A DNA stretch of 64,000 bases, from positions 124,001 to 188,000 of the forward strand of contig DASSPH010000069.1 in the NCBI GenBank assembly GCA_035699745.1, in the 5' to 3' direction. This DNA comes from Vicinamibacterales bacterium. Its GTDB lineage: Bacteria > Acidobacteriota > Vicinamibacteria > Vicinamibacterales > 2-12-FULL-66-21. This document shows positions 16,659 to 25,160 of this stretch, one piece after another. Every line of letters starts with the position of its first letter. Within the stretch, counting starts at the first letter, position 1. Both the position numbers and the translations under genes were made by a program. Below the pieces are notes generated by a model that was given only the letters and a program-made list of their open reading frames with translations, had not been told where the DNA came from and ran no database searches.

Positions 16659-18088
16659 GACGAACGAGCCTGGCCGCGGCGGCCGTGTGCCTGCTGTGCG
16701 CGGCGGCGGCCGCGCAGACGCCCGTGGATCGCTCCAAACCGCCGGCGGCGGGCCCGGCGCCCGCGCTGAAGCTGCCGCCGATCGAGACGCGAACGCTCTC
16801 GAACGGGCTGCAGGTGCGCGTGATGGGCGTCCGCAAGGTGCCGACCGTGCACGTGGCGCTGACGATCCGCACCGGCGTGGCCGCGGATCCCGCCGGCAAG
16901 TTCGGCCTGGCGAGCCTGACCGCGGACATGCTGGACGAAGGGGCGGGCTCGCGCAACGCCCTCGAGATCGCCGACGCGATCGACTTCCTCGGCGCGGACC
17001 TGTCGGCGTCCGGCGGGGTGGACGCCACCTCCGTCGAGCTGCACGTGCCGGTGGCGCGGCTGGCCGACGCGCTCCCCCTCATGGCGGACGTCGTCGTCCG
17101 CCCGACGTTCCCGGAGGCGGAGCTGAACCGCCTGCGCGAGGAGCGGCTGGCGGGTCTCCTGGAGATGCAGGATGATCCCGAGCAGCTGATCACGGCCGCG
17201 TTCCCGCGCCTGGTGTTCGGCGCGGAGCATCGCTACGGCTCGCCGGCCATCGGCACCCCCGCGTCGCTCAAGAGCATCGCGGTCTCCGATCTCGAGGCCT
17301 TCCACGCGGCCAACATCCGTCCCGCGAACGCCGTTCTCGTCGTCGCCGGCGACGTGACCGCCGACGGCGTGCTGCCGCAGCTCGAGCGAGCGTTCGGCGG
17401 CTGGAAGGGAGCCGAAGGGGGAGCATCCCCTGCGCCGGCGAACCCGCCCGCCGCAGCGGCGCGCCGTGTGTACCTGATCGACACGCCGGGCGCGGCGCAG
17501 TCGCAGATCCGCATCGGCGGCGTCGGCGTGCCGCGCTCGACGCCGGACTACTTCGCGCTGCGGGTGCTCAACACCATCCTCGGCGAAGCGTTCACCTCGC
17601 GTCTGAACACCAACCTGCGCGAGGTCCACGGCTACGCCTACGGCGCCGCGTCGCGATTCGACATGCGCCTGAGCGCCGGCCCGTTCTATGCCGCCGCGGG
17701 CGTGCAGACCGACAAGACGGCCGAGGCGCTGAAGGAGTTCTTCGTCGAGCTGAACCGGATCCACGAGCCCGTCCCGTCCGACGAGCTCGAGAAGGCGAAG
17801 AACTATCTGGCGCTGCTCCTGCCGCGCAACTTCGAGACCACGCGCGGCACCGCGGCGTCGCTGGCGCAGGCCTGGATCTACAACCTGCCGGCGGATTACT
17901 ACACGACCTACGCCGATCGCGTGCGCGCCGTCACGGCGGCCGATGTCAAACGCGCCGCCGACAAGTACATCGTTCCCGGGAAGGTGGCCGTGGTGATCGT
18001 CGGCGACCGCAAGGCGATCGAACCGGGCGTCAAGGCGCTCAACCTCGGGCCGCTGACCGTCGTCCAGCCCGGCGAGATTTTCAGATAG
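16655..18088 (+). CDS. M16 family protein lacking the zinc motif (partner subunit)
   Basis: 477 aa. ATG 16655 overlaps the preceding stop; signal peptide MRRTSLAAAAVCLLCAAAAA. Has both M16 half-domains, but where HxxEH is expected it reads LTADMLDEGAG, so it cannot bind zinc in the usual way. The C-terminal half carries the R/Y pair segment (FTSRLNTNLREVHGYAYG) typical of the non-catalytic subunit. In M16B systems an active and an inactive chain form a heterodimer; gene order and coupling here fit that. The low-complexity Ala/Pro stretch around residues 255-268 is probably the inter-domain linker. Confidence 0.9.
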   Translation: MRRTSLAAAAVCLLCAAAAAQTPVDRSKPPAAGPAPALKLPPIETRTLSNGLQVRVMGVRKVPTVHVALTIRTGVAADPAGKFGLASLTADMLDEGAGSRNALEIADAIDFLGADLSASGGVDATSVELHVPVARLADALPLMADVVVRPTFPEAELNRLREERLAGLLEMQDDPEQLITAAFPRLVFGAEHRYGSPAIGTPASLKSIAVSDLEAFHAANIRPANAVLVVAGDVTADGVLPQLERAFGGWKGAEGGASPAPANPPAAAARRVYLIDTPGAAQSQIRIGGVGVPRSTPDYFALRVLNTILGEAFTSRLNTNLREVHGYAYGAASRFDMRLSAGPFYAAAGVQTDKTAEALKEFFVELNRIHEPVPSDELEKAKNYLALLLPRNFETTRGTAASLAQAWIYNLPADYYTTYADRVRAVTAADVKRAADKYIVPGKVAVVIVGDRKAIEPGVKALNLGPLTVVQPGEIFR

Positions 18089-18095
18089 TCCGCGC

Positions 18096-18587
18096 ATGCA
18101 TCTGACGTTCGACGAGCTGGTCCGCTATACCAACGAGGAGCGCGAGAAGTGGCGGGGCTGGTTCGTCGCGCATCCCGAGGCGATGGAGCTCGAAATGCAG
18201 CCGGGCGGGCGCCACGGAACCGTCGGCGCCTTGATCGATCACATCTTCCTCGTCGAGCGCCGCCACCTGCAGCGCCTGCGCGGTGCCGAGCTGGACACCA
18301 GGACAGGTCTCAGCGGCCGCCACTCACCGCCGCTCTTCGACTACGGCGCGTCGGTGCGCCGCGAGCTGGATCAGTTCACGTCGGAGCTGGACGACGAATC
18401 GGCCGACGAGCCCCGCCGGATCACCGTGCAGAGCGGCGGCGAGTTCATGATGACGCCGCGCAAGCTGCTCTTCCACTGCCTCTTGCACGAGACGCGGCAC
18501 TGGGCGCAGATCGCCCTGGCCGTGCGGCGCGCCGGCCTGGACCCGCCCGGGAACCACGACCTGTTCTACTCGAAGGCGCTGAGGTAG
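18096..18587 (+). CDS. DinB/YfiT-like four-helix metal-binding protein
   Basis: 163 aa, starting 7 bp after the M16 stop. A four-helix bundle with histidines placed as in DinB/DUF664 proteins: LIDHIFLVERRHLQRL near residue 50 and HCLLHETRHWAQIALAVRR near residues 128-146. These would provide a three-His metal site. Family members include thiol S-transferases (bacillithiol or mycothiol type) and many proteins of unknown function; specific chemistry cannot be assigned. No signal peptide. Confidence 0.8.
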   Translation: MHLTFDELVRYTNEEREKWRGWFVAHPEAMELEMQPGGRHGTVGALIDHIFLVERRHLQRLRGAELDTRTGLSGRHSPPLFDYGASVRRELDQFTSELDDESADEPRRITVQSGGEFMMTPRKLLFHCLLHETRHWAQIALAVRRAGLDPPGNHDLFYSKALR

Positions 18588-18591
18588 CCCG

Positions 18592-18840
18592 GTGATCACT
18601 TCGAGCGGAGCGGCGGCTCTCGTCGCGCAGATCGCATTCTGGGTCATCCTCGGCATCGGCGTGGCCTTCGGCGAGCTGCGCGGACGCTCGACTGCCATCT
18701 TCGTGCTTCTCTGGGCGCTCGGCGTATTCGGCCTGCCGGGAGTGGCCGCGGCCGGGGGCGTGTTCGTCGCGCCCTACGTCGCGGTGCTCGACATCGTGCT
18801 GGCGTTTGTCGTGTTCAAGGGAGACGTTTCGCTGTCTTGA
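18592..18840 (+). CDS. Small membrane protein, unknown function
   Basis: 82 aa, GTG start four bases after the DinB-like stop, with GAGG about seven bases before it. Two to three hydrophobic segments (IAFWVILGIGVAFG, STAIFVLLWALGVFG, VAPYVAVLDIVLAFVVF) and little else. No family recognised. Probably the last gene of the M16 operon. Confidence 0.6.
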   Translation: MITSSGAAALVAQIAFWVILGIGVAFGELRGRSTAIFVLLWALGVFGLPGVAAAGGVFVAPYVAVLDIVLAFVVFKGDVSLS

Positions 18841-19221
18841 GCGCGATCTGCACACTCAGCGGTGCGCAGCTCATTGCTGATGATCGCTCTCCTGTGCCGC
18901 GACGATGGAGGCGGACGACAGGGCGACACAGGCGGCGGCAACGCGGAAGCGGCTGAACATACCTGTTACGACGGCCGGTCGCGGAACGGTTTCGCGGCGC
19001 GGTTCCGGCCCGGCGTGATTTCGCCTCCACCGCAGTCTTTTGTCGCCCGTCCGGTGACCTGCGGCCGCGGGGGCGACCCCCTCCCACCAGCTAAGTCATT
19101 CAACCGTAGCCGCTTGGGTTCGCGCTCCGCCGGCGCGCCGCTTTGCAGAGGTGGCGGCCGGCCGGCGATCTGGCAGCAAGGCGCCAGTGTGCCCGGGTCC
19201 AGCAGAAAGGACTGACCGATC
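18841..19221. other. 381-bp intergenic region
   Basis: No ORF with coding character is seen here. Near its start GCGATC (18843-18848) and GATCGC (18882-18887) can pair around an imperfect inner stem, which could end the M16-operon transcript, but no T run follows. The promoter of the beta-helix gene should lie in the second half; I cannot point to convincing -35/-10 boxes. Confidence 0.4.
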
Positions 19222-20811
19222 ATGAAGCGTCACGCGGCTCGCGCCGTGCTCGTCGGACTCCTCGCCGCCCTCGCCCCGGCGGCCGCGGCGCAGGCGGCGA
19301 CCTTCGTCGTCAACGACGCCGGCAACGCATCCGACAGCAGTGCCGGCAACGGGGTGTGCCGGACGAGCGGCGGCGTCTGTACGTTGCGGGCCGCGATCCA
19401 GGAAGCCAACGCCAGTTCCTCGCTCGACACCATCACCTTTGCGATCGGGAGCGGCCCCAGGCGCATCAGCCTGTCGTCGAGCCTGCCGACCATCACCCAG
19501 CCGGTCGTCATCGACGGGACGACCCAGCCCGGGTTCGGCGGCACGCCGCTCATCGAGATCCGCGGCACGAGCAGCCTCGGCGACGGGATCAAGATCTCCG
19601 CCGGCGGCTGCACGCTGCGCGGCGTGATCGTGAACGGCTTCGGCGGCGACGGCGTGTTCGTGTCCGGCCCCGGCGGCAACGTCATCGAAGGCAACTACAT
19701 CGGCCTCAACGCCGCCGGCGACGCCGCGGTGCCGAACCAGCAGACCGGCATCCGGATCGAAGCGCCCAACAATCGGATCGGCGGGCGCCAGGTCTCTCAG
19801 CGGAACGTGATCTCCGGCAACACCGGCCGCGACATCATGGGCGGTCTGATGATTTACGGCGCGTCGGCGGCCAACAATGTCGTGCAGGGGAATTTCATCG
19901 GTCTCGACGCGACCGGGATGTTCCCGCTGGGCAACGAAGGGCGCGGGGTCGCCGTCCACGACGCGCCGGGGAACTTCATCGGCGGCCTCGAACCTGGCGC
20001 GGGCAACCTCATCGCCGGCAACCGGGCAACGGGCGTCAGGCTCTGGGGCAAGGCGGACGGCAACTACGTCCTCGGCAACTGGATCGGCACCAACAAACTC
20101 GGCGAGACGAGTATCGGCCTGTGGCCCGAGCCCGGCACGCTGAGCAACGCGCGCGGCGTCCAGATGCGCTCCGACAACAACATCGTCGCCTACAACTACA
20201 TCGCGGGGAACACCTACGAAGGAGTGCTCTTCTACGACGGCTTCATGAAGGACTTCAATACGGAGGCGACGGCGAGCAACAACCTGATCTACGCCAACAC
20301 GATCACCAATAACGGCATGTTCCCCTTCGGACCGGACGGCCCGGGCGGCGGCATCCTCGTTGGCTTCGGCACCGGCAACCGGTTCATCGCCAACTCCGTC
20401 TACGACAACCTCGCATTCGGCATCAACAATCAGTACCGCGAGTGGGACAACGTCGACGCAAACGATCATCTCGACGCGGACACCGGCGGCAACAACCGGC
20501 AGAACTTTCCCGCGGTGACGTGGTCGTCGAACGCCGGCGGCCGGACGACGGTGGCGGGCGGACTCCACTCCACGCCCAACTCGAACTTCCTGGTCCAGTT
20601 CTTCGCCAGTCCGGCGTGCGACCCGTCCGGATTCGGCGAGGGTCAGTATTACCTCGGGTCCACGACAGTGGCGACCGACGCCAGCGGCGACGGGACGTTC
20701 CTCAACGTCGCGCTCCCGTACCTCGTCCCGGCTGGATGGGTGCTGACGTCGACCGCGACGGCGGCCAACGGCGACACGTCGGAGTTTTCCGCCTGCTACG
20801 TCGTCAAATAG
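19222..20811 (+). CDS. Secreted CSLREA-type right-handed beta-helix protein
   Basis: 529 aa with a signal peptide (MKRHAARAVLVGLLAALAPA). Immediately after it comes the CSLREA-like N-terminal motif: TFVVNDAGNASD, then GVCTLRAAIQEANA. The body (about residues 95-420) consists of short repeats rich in GNxI and NxIxGN (NVIEGNYIGLNAAGD, NVISGNTGRD, NLIAGNRATG, NIVAYNYIAGN), the pattern of a right-handed parallel beta-helix as in polysaccharide-binding or lyase-like proteins. The last 90 residues form a separate beta-sandwich (TTVAGGLHSTPNSNFLVQFFAS). No catalytic residues identified; likely a cell-surface or secreted structural or glycan-binding protein. Its 3' end overlaps the convergent regulator gene by 8 bp. 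Confidence 0.85.
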   Translation: MKRHAARAVLVGLLAALAPAAAAQAATFVVNDAGNASDSSAGNGVCRTSGGVCTLRAAIQEANASSSLDTITFAIGSGPRRISLSSSLPTITQPVVIDGTTQPGFGGTPLIEIRGTSSLGDGIKISAGGCTLRGVIVNGFGGDGVFVSGPGGNVIEGNYIGLNAAGDAAVPNQQTGIRIEAPNNRIGGRQVSQRNVISGNTGRDIMGGLMIYGASAANNVVQGNFIGLDATGMFPLGNEGRGVAVHDAPGNFIGGLEPGAGNLIAGNRATGVRLWGKADGNYVLGNWIGTNKLGETSIGLWPEPGTLSNARGVQMRSDNNIVAYNYIAGNTYEGVLFYDGFMKDFNTEATASNNLIYANTITNNGMFPFGPDGPGGGILVGFGTGNRFIANSVYDNLAFGINNQYREWDNVDANDHLDADTGGNNRQNFPAVTWSSNAGGRTTVAGGLHSTPNSNFLVQFFASPACDPSGFGEGQYYLGSTTVATDASGDGTFLNVALPYLVPAGWVLTSTATAANGDTSEFSACYVVK

Positions 20812-22705
20812 CGGGCGGGGGTTTGTTCTCGAGGTCGCTCAGCATCCTCTTGAACGCCGGATCGCCTCTCAGCGGCTCCAGCAGCGGGTCGCGCGCAAGG
20901 CAGGGGCCGCACGGCAGCCCGCTGTCGACCGCGCGCTGCAGCCAGGTGAGCGCGTTCCGGCGATCGCCGAGCTGCGCGTACGCCGCGCCGAGACTGTAGG
21001 CGACGTGGTGATCCATGTACGCGCCGCGGACGATGGCGGCGATGCGCTCGCGCGCCGGCGCGGTGAGGCCGGCCGCCGCTTCGACGGAGGCGAGCGAGGC
21101 CTGCGCGCGGACGTCGGGCTTGCCGCCCCGCATCACTGACGCGAGCACGTCGCGCGCGCCTGCGGCGTCGCCAGAGTAGTAGCGCGCGAGGCCCAGGTAA
21201 TGCCGGGCCGCCGGCACGTCCGTTTCCCGCACCAGCCGGTTCGCGGCGGCGAGCGCCGCGGCGTAGTCGCCGCGGGCGATGAGAATCGCGGCCTCGATCC
21301 GCGCGATCTCGACGTTCGATCCGGGATTCAGCGTGCGCGCGAGGCGCGCCTCGTCGGCCGCGTCGTCGAAGCGGCCGAGATGATACAGCGCACGCATCCT
21401 GACGACGTGCGCGAGGTCGAGCGAGGGATCGAGCGCCAGCGCGGTGCGCGTGCCGTCGAGGACGGCCTTCCAGTTGAATCCGCCGTACAACGTGCCGGCG
21501 GCGCTCGCGATCGCGAGCTGCGCGTCCGCGAGCAGCGGATCCTGCGCCAGCGCCAGGTGTGCCTCGTCGTCCGCCCGCCTGCCCCACGCCAGCGCCTCGC
21601 TCTCGTAGGCATACCGCACGCTGAACCACGCCGCCGCGGTGGCCATTCCCGCGTGGGCCAGCGCATAGCGCTCGTCCAGCGCCACCGCCTGCTCGAAATA
21701 GCGGAGCGCCTCGCGCATCCGCGGATCCGTGTAGCTGACGAGCAGCGCCCGGCCGCGGAGATACAGATCGTAGGCCTCCGGGTTCTCGGTGTACCGGCGG
21801 TGGAGACGGGCGCGCTCGGGCGGCGACAGGTGCACGCCAAGGGCGGCGGCAATCTGCCCGGCGATGTGGTCCTCGATCACGAGCAGCGCGCCCCGAGGCT
21901 CGTCGTACGCGCGGCCCCACACGACGATCCCGTTCGCGTCGACGAGCTGCACCCGGAAGCGATACGAGCTGTCGCTGGGCTGAATCGTGCCGATCAGAAG
22001 GTATTGCACGCCCAGGGCGGATGCGATGCTCGCCGGAGCGATCTGGGCGTCGCGGTAGGGAAGCACGGCCGGCGTCGCGCGCAGGGCGAGCCGTCCGGTG
22101 CCGGCGAGCCGCGTGATGATCGCGTCAGCAATCGCCACGCCGACGTATGACATGTCGCCGGCCGCCGTGCCCGGGAGCACCCGGAACGGCAGGACGGCGA
22201 GCTGGGCTGGCCGTTGGCGTTCCTGCGCCGGAGCCGTCAGTCCCTGCCGGTACGCGAACCACACACCGGCGGCCGCCGAGAGGATCACCACCGTGGCAAG
22301 CAGCCGGCCGACCGCGCGGTTTGCCCGCGCGACCGGTGGTGGCGGCGCCGGCGGCGTTCTCACCAGCCCCGCCGCGTTCAGATCGGCGGTGACGACCGTC
22401 ACCGGCGCGATGAACCGATAACCGCGCCGGGCCAGGGTTTCGACGAAACGCGGTGCATCCGCCGAGTCGCCGAGCGCCTTCCGCACCTTCTTGATCGCGG
22501 TGTTCAGCCCGTGCTCGAAATCGACGAAGGTGTCGGTTCCCCACAGCCGCTCCCGAAGCTCGTCGCGGGTCGCGATCTGCCCGGGTCGCGCCAGCAGGGC
22601 GGCGAGCACCTGCCGCGGCTTTTCCTGCAGCGGGATGCGGACGCCGTCCAGGTACAGCTCGCCCTGATCCTGGTCGAACTCGAACCGCTCGAATCGAAGC
22701 CGCAT
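20804..22705 (-). CDS. Winged-helix (OmpR/CadC-type) transmembrane TPR regulator
   Basis: 633 aa. Residues 1-105 are an OmpR/PhoB-type winged helix without receiver domain (GVRIPLQEKPRQVLAALLAR, then FVDFEHGLNTAIKKVRKALG and RGYRFIAPV). A proline-rich linker and one transmembrane helix (about 133-153) follow, so the sensor part is extracytoplasmic, as in CadC/ToxR. Residues ~165-290 match the FlgO/adenylate-cyclase-associated periplasmic domain (AVLPFRVL, ADAIITRL, YLLIGTIQP). The rest is TPR-like helices, ending in a Cys pair (LPCGPC). This layout is very common in Acidobacteriota. Divergent from the beta-propeller gene, which it may control (inference). Confidence 0.88.
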   Translation of the reverse strand: MRLRFERFEFDQDQGELYLDGVRIPLQEKPRQVLAALLARPGQIATRDELRERLWGTDTFVDFEHGLNTAIKKVRKALGDSADAPRFVETLARRGYRFIAPVTVVTADLNAAGLVRTPPAPPPPVARANRAVGRLLATVVILSAAAGVWFAYRQGLTAPAQERQRPAQLAVLPFRVLPGTAAGDMSYVGVAIADAIITRLAGTGRLALRATPAVLPYRDAQIAPASIASALGVQYLLIGTIQPSDSSYRFRVQLVDANGIVVWGRAYDEPRGALLVIEDHIAGQIAAALGVHLSPPERARLHRRYTENPEAYDLYLRGRALLVSYTDPRMREALRYFEQAVALDERYALAHAGMATAAAWFSVRYAYESEALAWGRRADDEAHLALAQDPLLADAQLAIASAAGTLYGGFNWKAVLDGTRTALALDPSLDLAHVVRMRALYHLGRFDDAADEARLARTLNPGSNVEIARIEAAILIARGDYAAALAAANRLVRETDVPAARHYLGLARYYSGDAAGARDVLASVMRGGKPDVRAQASLASVEAAAGLTAPARERIAAIVRGAYMDHHVAYSLGAAYAQLGDRRNALTWLQRAVDSGLPCGPCLARDPLLEPLRGDPAFKRMLSDLENKPPPAI

Positions 22706-22798
22706 GCCGCGTTCCCGACACAGTTCACCACGAATTCACCTCCCGTGCATCGCCTGGTTGGTCCGCGCCGGACAACAGTGCGGGACTCAGGAGGGGCT

Positions 22799-23809
22799 AT
22801 GAAACCCGCAGGATTGTTGCTGATTCTCGGGATCTCGACGGCGGCCGGCGTCCTGGCGGACGGCGAGCGGGCCGTCAACGGAACGGTGTGGACGGCAAAC
22901 CGGGGCGCGCACAGCATCGCCGCGTTCGACGCCGCCACCGGTGACCTGATTCGAACCGTCCCCATGGCGGCCGCGTCGCAGCCCGGCGACCTGGCGTATG
23001 CCAAGGGGAAAGTCTACGTGGCGGAGGAATTTGGCACACCGCCAGCAGTCGCCATCATCGATGCCGACACCGGCGCCATACTGCATCGCATTACCTTCGC
23101 CGCGGGCGCCCGCCCGCACCACGTCCACGCCAGCACCGGCGGCAAGCTGGTGGCGGTGGGGCTGTTCGGAACCGACCGGGTCGCGGTCATCGATACGCTC
23201 GACGACGTAGTGATTGGCGAGTGGGACAGCAACACCGCCACGACATCCGGACGCATTCATGCCGGTGTGTTCTCGCCCGACGGCAACCTGCTCTACCTGG
23301 CGAACGAGGGCGCGGGAGAACTGGTGGCGATGGACCCACGTTCGGGCGCGGTTCTCTGGCGCCTCGCGATTCCGCAGATTCACGAGCTCGTCGTGACTCA
23401 CGACGGCAAGACGGGTTACGTCACGCGGCGTACCGCCAATCGCCTCGCCGTGGTGGACCTGGAGACGCCGAGCTACGCCGACATCCTGACGCTCGGGCTG
23501 CCCGATACGCTGTCGTTGTCTGCGAACGAAAAGCTGCTCACCGTCGGCTTGCGCGTCGCACCGGCGCGGCTCGCGGTGATCGACACCGAGTCCCTGGCCG
23601 TGACGCTCGTCCCGCTCAGCGCCGCCGACGAATCCAATACGATCGCCGGACACCAGTGGACCGCGCCGAGCGGGCGATTCACGTTCGTGTCATTCGAAGG
23701 CGGCGCCCAGCCCGGGCTGGCGGTCGTCGATCATCAGGCAGGACACGCCGTCGTGCAGAGGCTTCCTTACAGCGGGCGGCCGCACGGCATGGACTACTCA
23801 CCGAAGTGA
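22799..23809 (+). CDS. Secreted YncE/YVTN-type beta-propeller protein
   Basis: 336 aa, ATG at 22799 with AGGAGG just upstream; signal peptide (MKPAGLLLILGISTAAGVLA). Repeated blade motifs of the YVTN/lactonase-like type are visible: GTVWTANRGAHSIAAFDAAT, KVYVAEEF...AIIDADTG, RVAVIDTLDD, LYLANEGAGELVAMDPRSG and RLAVVDLETP. About seven blades are predicted. No enzymatic residues recognised; such proteins bind surfaces, metals or DNA in other bacteria. Divergent from the winged-helix TPR regulator across 93 bp; converges on the sigma-PheS fusion gene 22 bp away. Confidence 0.85.
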   Translation: MKPAGLLLILGISTAAGVLADGERAVNGTVWTANRGAHSIAAFDAATGDLIRTVPMAAASQPGDLAYAKGKVYVAEEFGTPPAVAIIDADTGAILHRITFAAGARPHHVHASTGGKLVAVGLFGTDRVAVIDTLDDVVIGEWDSNTATTSGRIHAGVFSPDGNLLYLANEGAGELVAMDPRSGAVLWRLAIPQIHELVVTHDGKTGYVTRRTANRLAVVDLETPSYADILTLGLPDTLSLSANEKLLTVGLRVAPARLAVIDTESLAVTLVPLSAADESNTIAGHQWTAPSGRFTFVSFEGGAQPGLAVVDHQAGHAVVQRLPYSGRPHGMDYSPK

Positions 23810-23831
23810 GTGCGCCTGTTGCACCCGCGTC

Positions 23832-25100
23832 TTACGCGACGTTGCTGACGTCCAGCTTGCGGATGTCGTCGATGCCGTAGCGCAGCATGGCGAGGCGTTC
23901 GAGTCCGTAGCCGACGCCGACCGCGGTGTGCACAGCAGGATCGCCGCCGAGGTGCCCGACCACGCGATCGGTGAAGACGCCGAACGCAAGCACTTCCCAC
24001 CACCGGCCGTGCTGCTCGACGTCGATGTCGAACGCTTCGCTGCACATCGCGTACGACGTCGGCGCGATCCGCACGGGCAGCCCGGGCATCGTCGCGTCGA
24101 CGGACTGCAGGACGCGCGACATGATCTGCCACTTGTCGAGCCGATCGCGCCGATCGAGGCAGAACACTTCCGCCTGGTGGAACGCCTCGAGATGGGTCGA
24201 GTCCGGTTCGCAGACGCGGTAGGTCTTCCCGGTCGAGAAGATGCGGAGCGGCGTCCCTTCGAACCGGACGTTCATCAGGAGCGGCAGCGTCAGGTCATAA
24301 CGCAGGATCCGGCGGTCGTCGATGCGATGCAGCTCGCGGACGTCCACGTAGACCGCGTCGCGCGCGATCGTCCGCTCCGCCTCCGCCCAGTCCACGACCT
24401 CGGGCAGCTCGCGCGGCTCGAAGTCGGGGAACACCGCACGCACGGCCTCCAGCACGATGGCCACGGGGTTCTCCGGCAGCTCGGTGAGCTGCGGCCGCGC
24501 CAGCAGCTCCACGATTTTCGCCGGCATGTCCCCGGGCAGCCGATCGAGGTCGAGCACGCGCCGTTCGGTCATCTCCATCTCCTTCCGCAGCTTGTCGCGA
24601 ATGCGCTGCAGCCGCTTGCGCATGGCGGTCTCGTCGATGCCCGCATCCGCCGCCAGACGCGCCGTGTTCCAGTCGCCGTGGTAACGGCGATCGCACAGGC
24701 GGCGCTCTTCGCGCGTGAGTGTCAGCAGCGCCCGGGCGAGACGCAGACGCTTCGCCTCGGACCACCGTTCTTCCTGCTCGTCGAGGATGGGCACGTCCGG
24801 GGCGTCCTCCAGCTGGAGGAACGTATGGCGGCGCGCGCGCCGCGTGTTCAGGGCCGTCGTGATCACAACGCGCCGGAACCATCCGGGGAATGCGGCGGCG
24901 TCCTCGAGGTCCGAGAGCCGCCGGAACGCGACGAGGTAGGCTTCCTGGACCGCGTCCTGGGCCAGGCCGGCGTCACGCAGGACGTTGTACGCCAGCGCGA
25001 AGGCCATCCGCTGGGTCAGGCGGACGACGTCCCCGAAGGCGTCGACATCGCCCCTTCGGGCCCGTTGGACGAACTGGGTGAGCGGCTCCACGCGATCCAC
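23832..25100 (-). CDS. ECF sigma factor fused to a PheS-like aminoacyl-tRNA synthetase core
   Basis: 422 aa in one uninterrupted frame; GTG at 25100, with another GTG nine bases downstream as an alternative. Residues ~10-95 are ECF sigma region 2 (FGDVVRLTQRMAFALAYNVL, AQDAVQEAYLVAFRRL, FPGWFRRVVITTALN). Residues ~120-175 are region 4 (LTREERRLCDRRYHGDWNTA, then ETAMRKRLQRIRDKL). Residues ~195-422 align with the class II catalytic core of phenylalanyl-tRNA synthetase alpha. Motif 2 is RIFSTGKTYR followed by FHQAE at 307-311; then HGRWWEVLAFGVF; motif 3 is GYGLERLAMLRYGIDDIR with R402. The PheS coiled-coil N-terminus is absent, and no pheT lies nearby. The PheS specificity stretch FPFTEPS is replaced by AMCSEAF. 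It may be a ligand-sensing or amino-acid-activating module controlling the sigma half; function unproven. It follows the aminotransferase gene by 60 bp. Confidence 0.88.
   Translation of the reverse strand: MDRVEPLTQFVQRARRGDVDAFGDVVRLTQRMAFALAYNVLRDAGLAQDAVQEAYLVAFRRLSDLEDAAAFPGWFRRVVITTALNTRRARRHTFLQLEDAPDVPILDEQEERWSEAKRLRLARALLTLTREERRLCDRRYHGDWNTARLAADAGIDETAMRKRLQRIRDKLRKEMEMTERRVLDLDRLPGDMPAKIVELLARPQLTELPENPVAIVLEAVRAVFPDFEPRELPEVVDWAEAERTIARDAVYVDVRELHRIDDRRILRYDLTLPLLMNVRFEGTPLRIFSTGKTYRVCEPDSTHLEAFHQAEVFCLDRRDRLDKWQIMSRVLQSVDATMPGLPVRIAPTSYAMCSEAFDIDVEQHGRWWEVLAFGVFTDRVVGHLGGDPAVHTAVGVGYGLERLAMLRYGIDDIRKLDVSNVA
24572..24584 (-). promoter_or_regulatory. Internal Shine-Dalgarno and start codon in the sigma-PheS gene
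   Basis: On the minus strand AAGGAG (24584-24579) stands six bases before an in-frame ATG (24572, residue 177), exactly at the boundary between sigma region 4 and the PheS-like half. Initiation here would produce a free 246-aa PheS-like protein in addition to the fusion. The sequence also encodes KEM within the linker, so chance cannot be excluded. Confidence 0.45.
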
Positions 25101-25160
25101 GCTACTGACGAGAAGACACCAGTGGCGGCCGAACGTGACGGACTCCCCCCGAGCCGCCGG

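Noticed and set aside
18841-19221. Short ORFs in the 381-bp gap, such as 18862-19215
   Set aside because: No ribosome site, no hydrophobic or conserved pattern, and low-complexity Arg/Pro/Gly composition.
23832-25100. Assembly chimera explaining the sigma-PheS fusion
   Set aside because: Composition and codon use are even across the junction, the linker is smooth, and no stop or homopolymer lies at the boundary. It cannot be fully excluded without reads.
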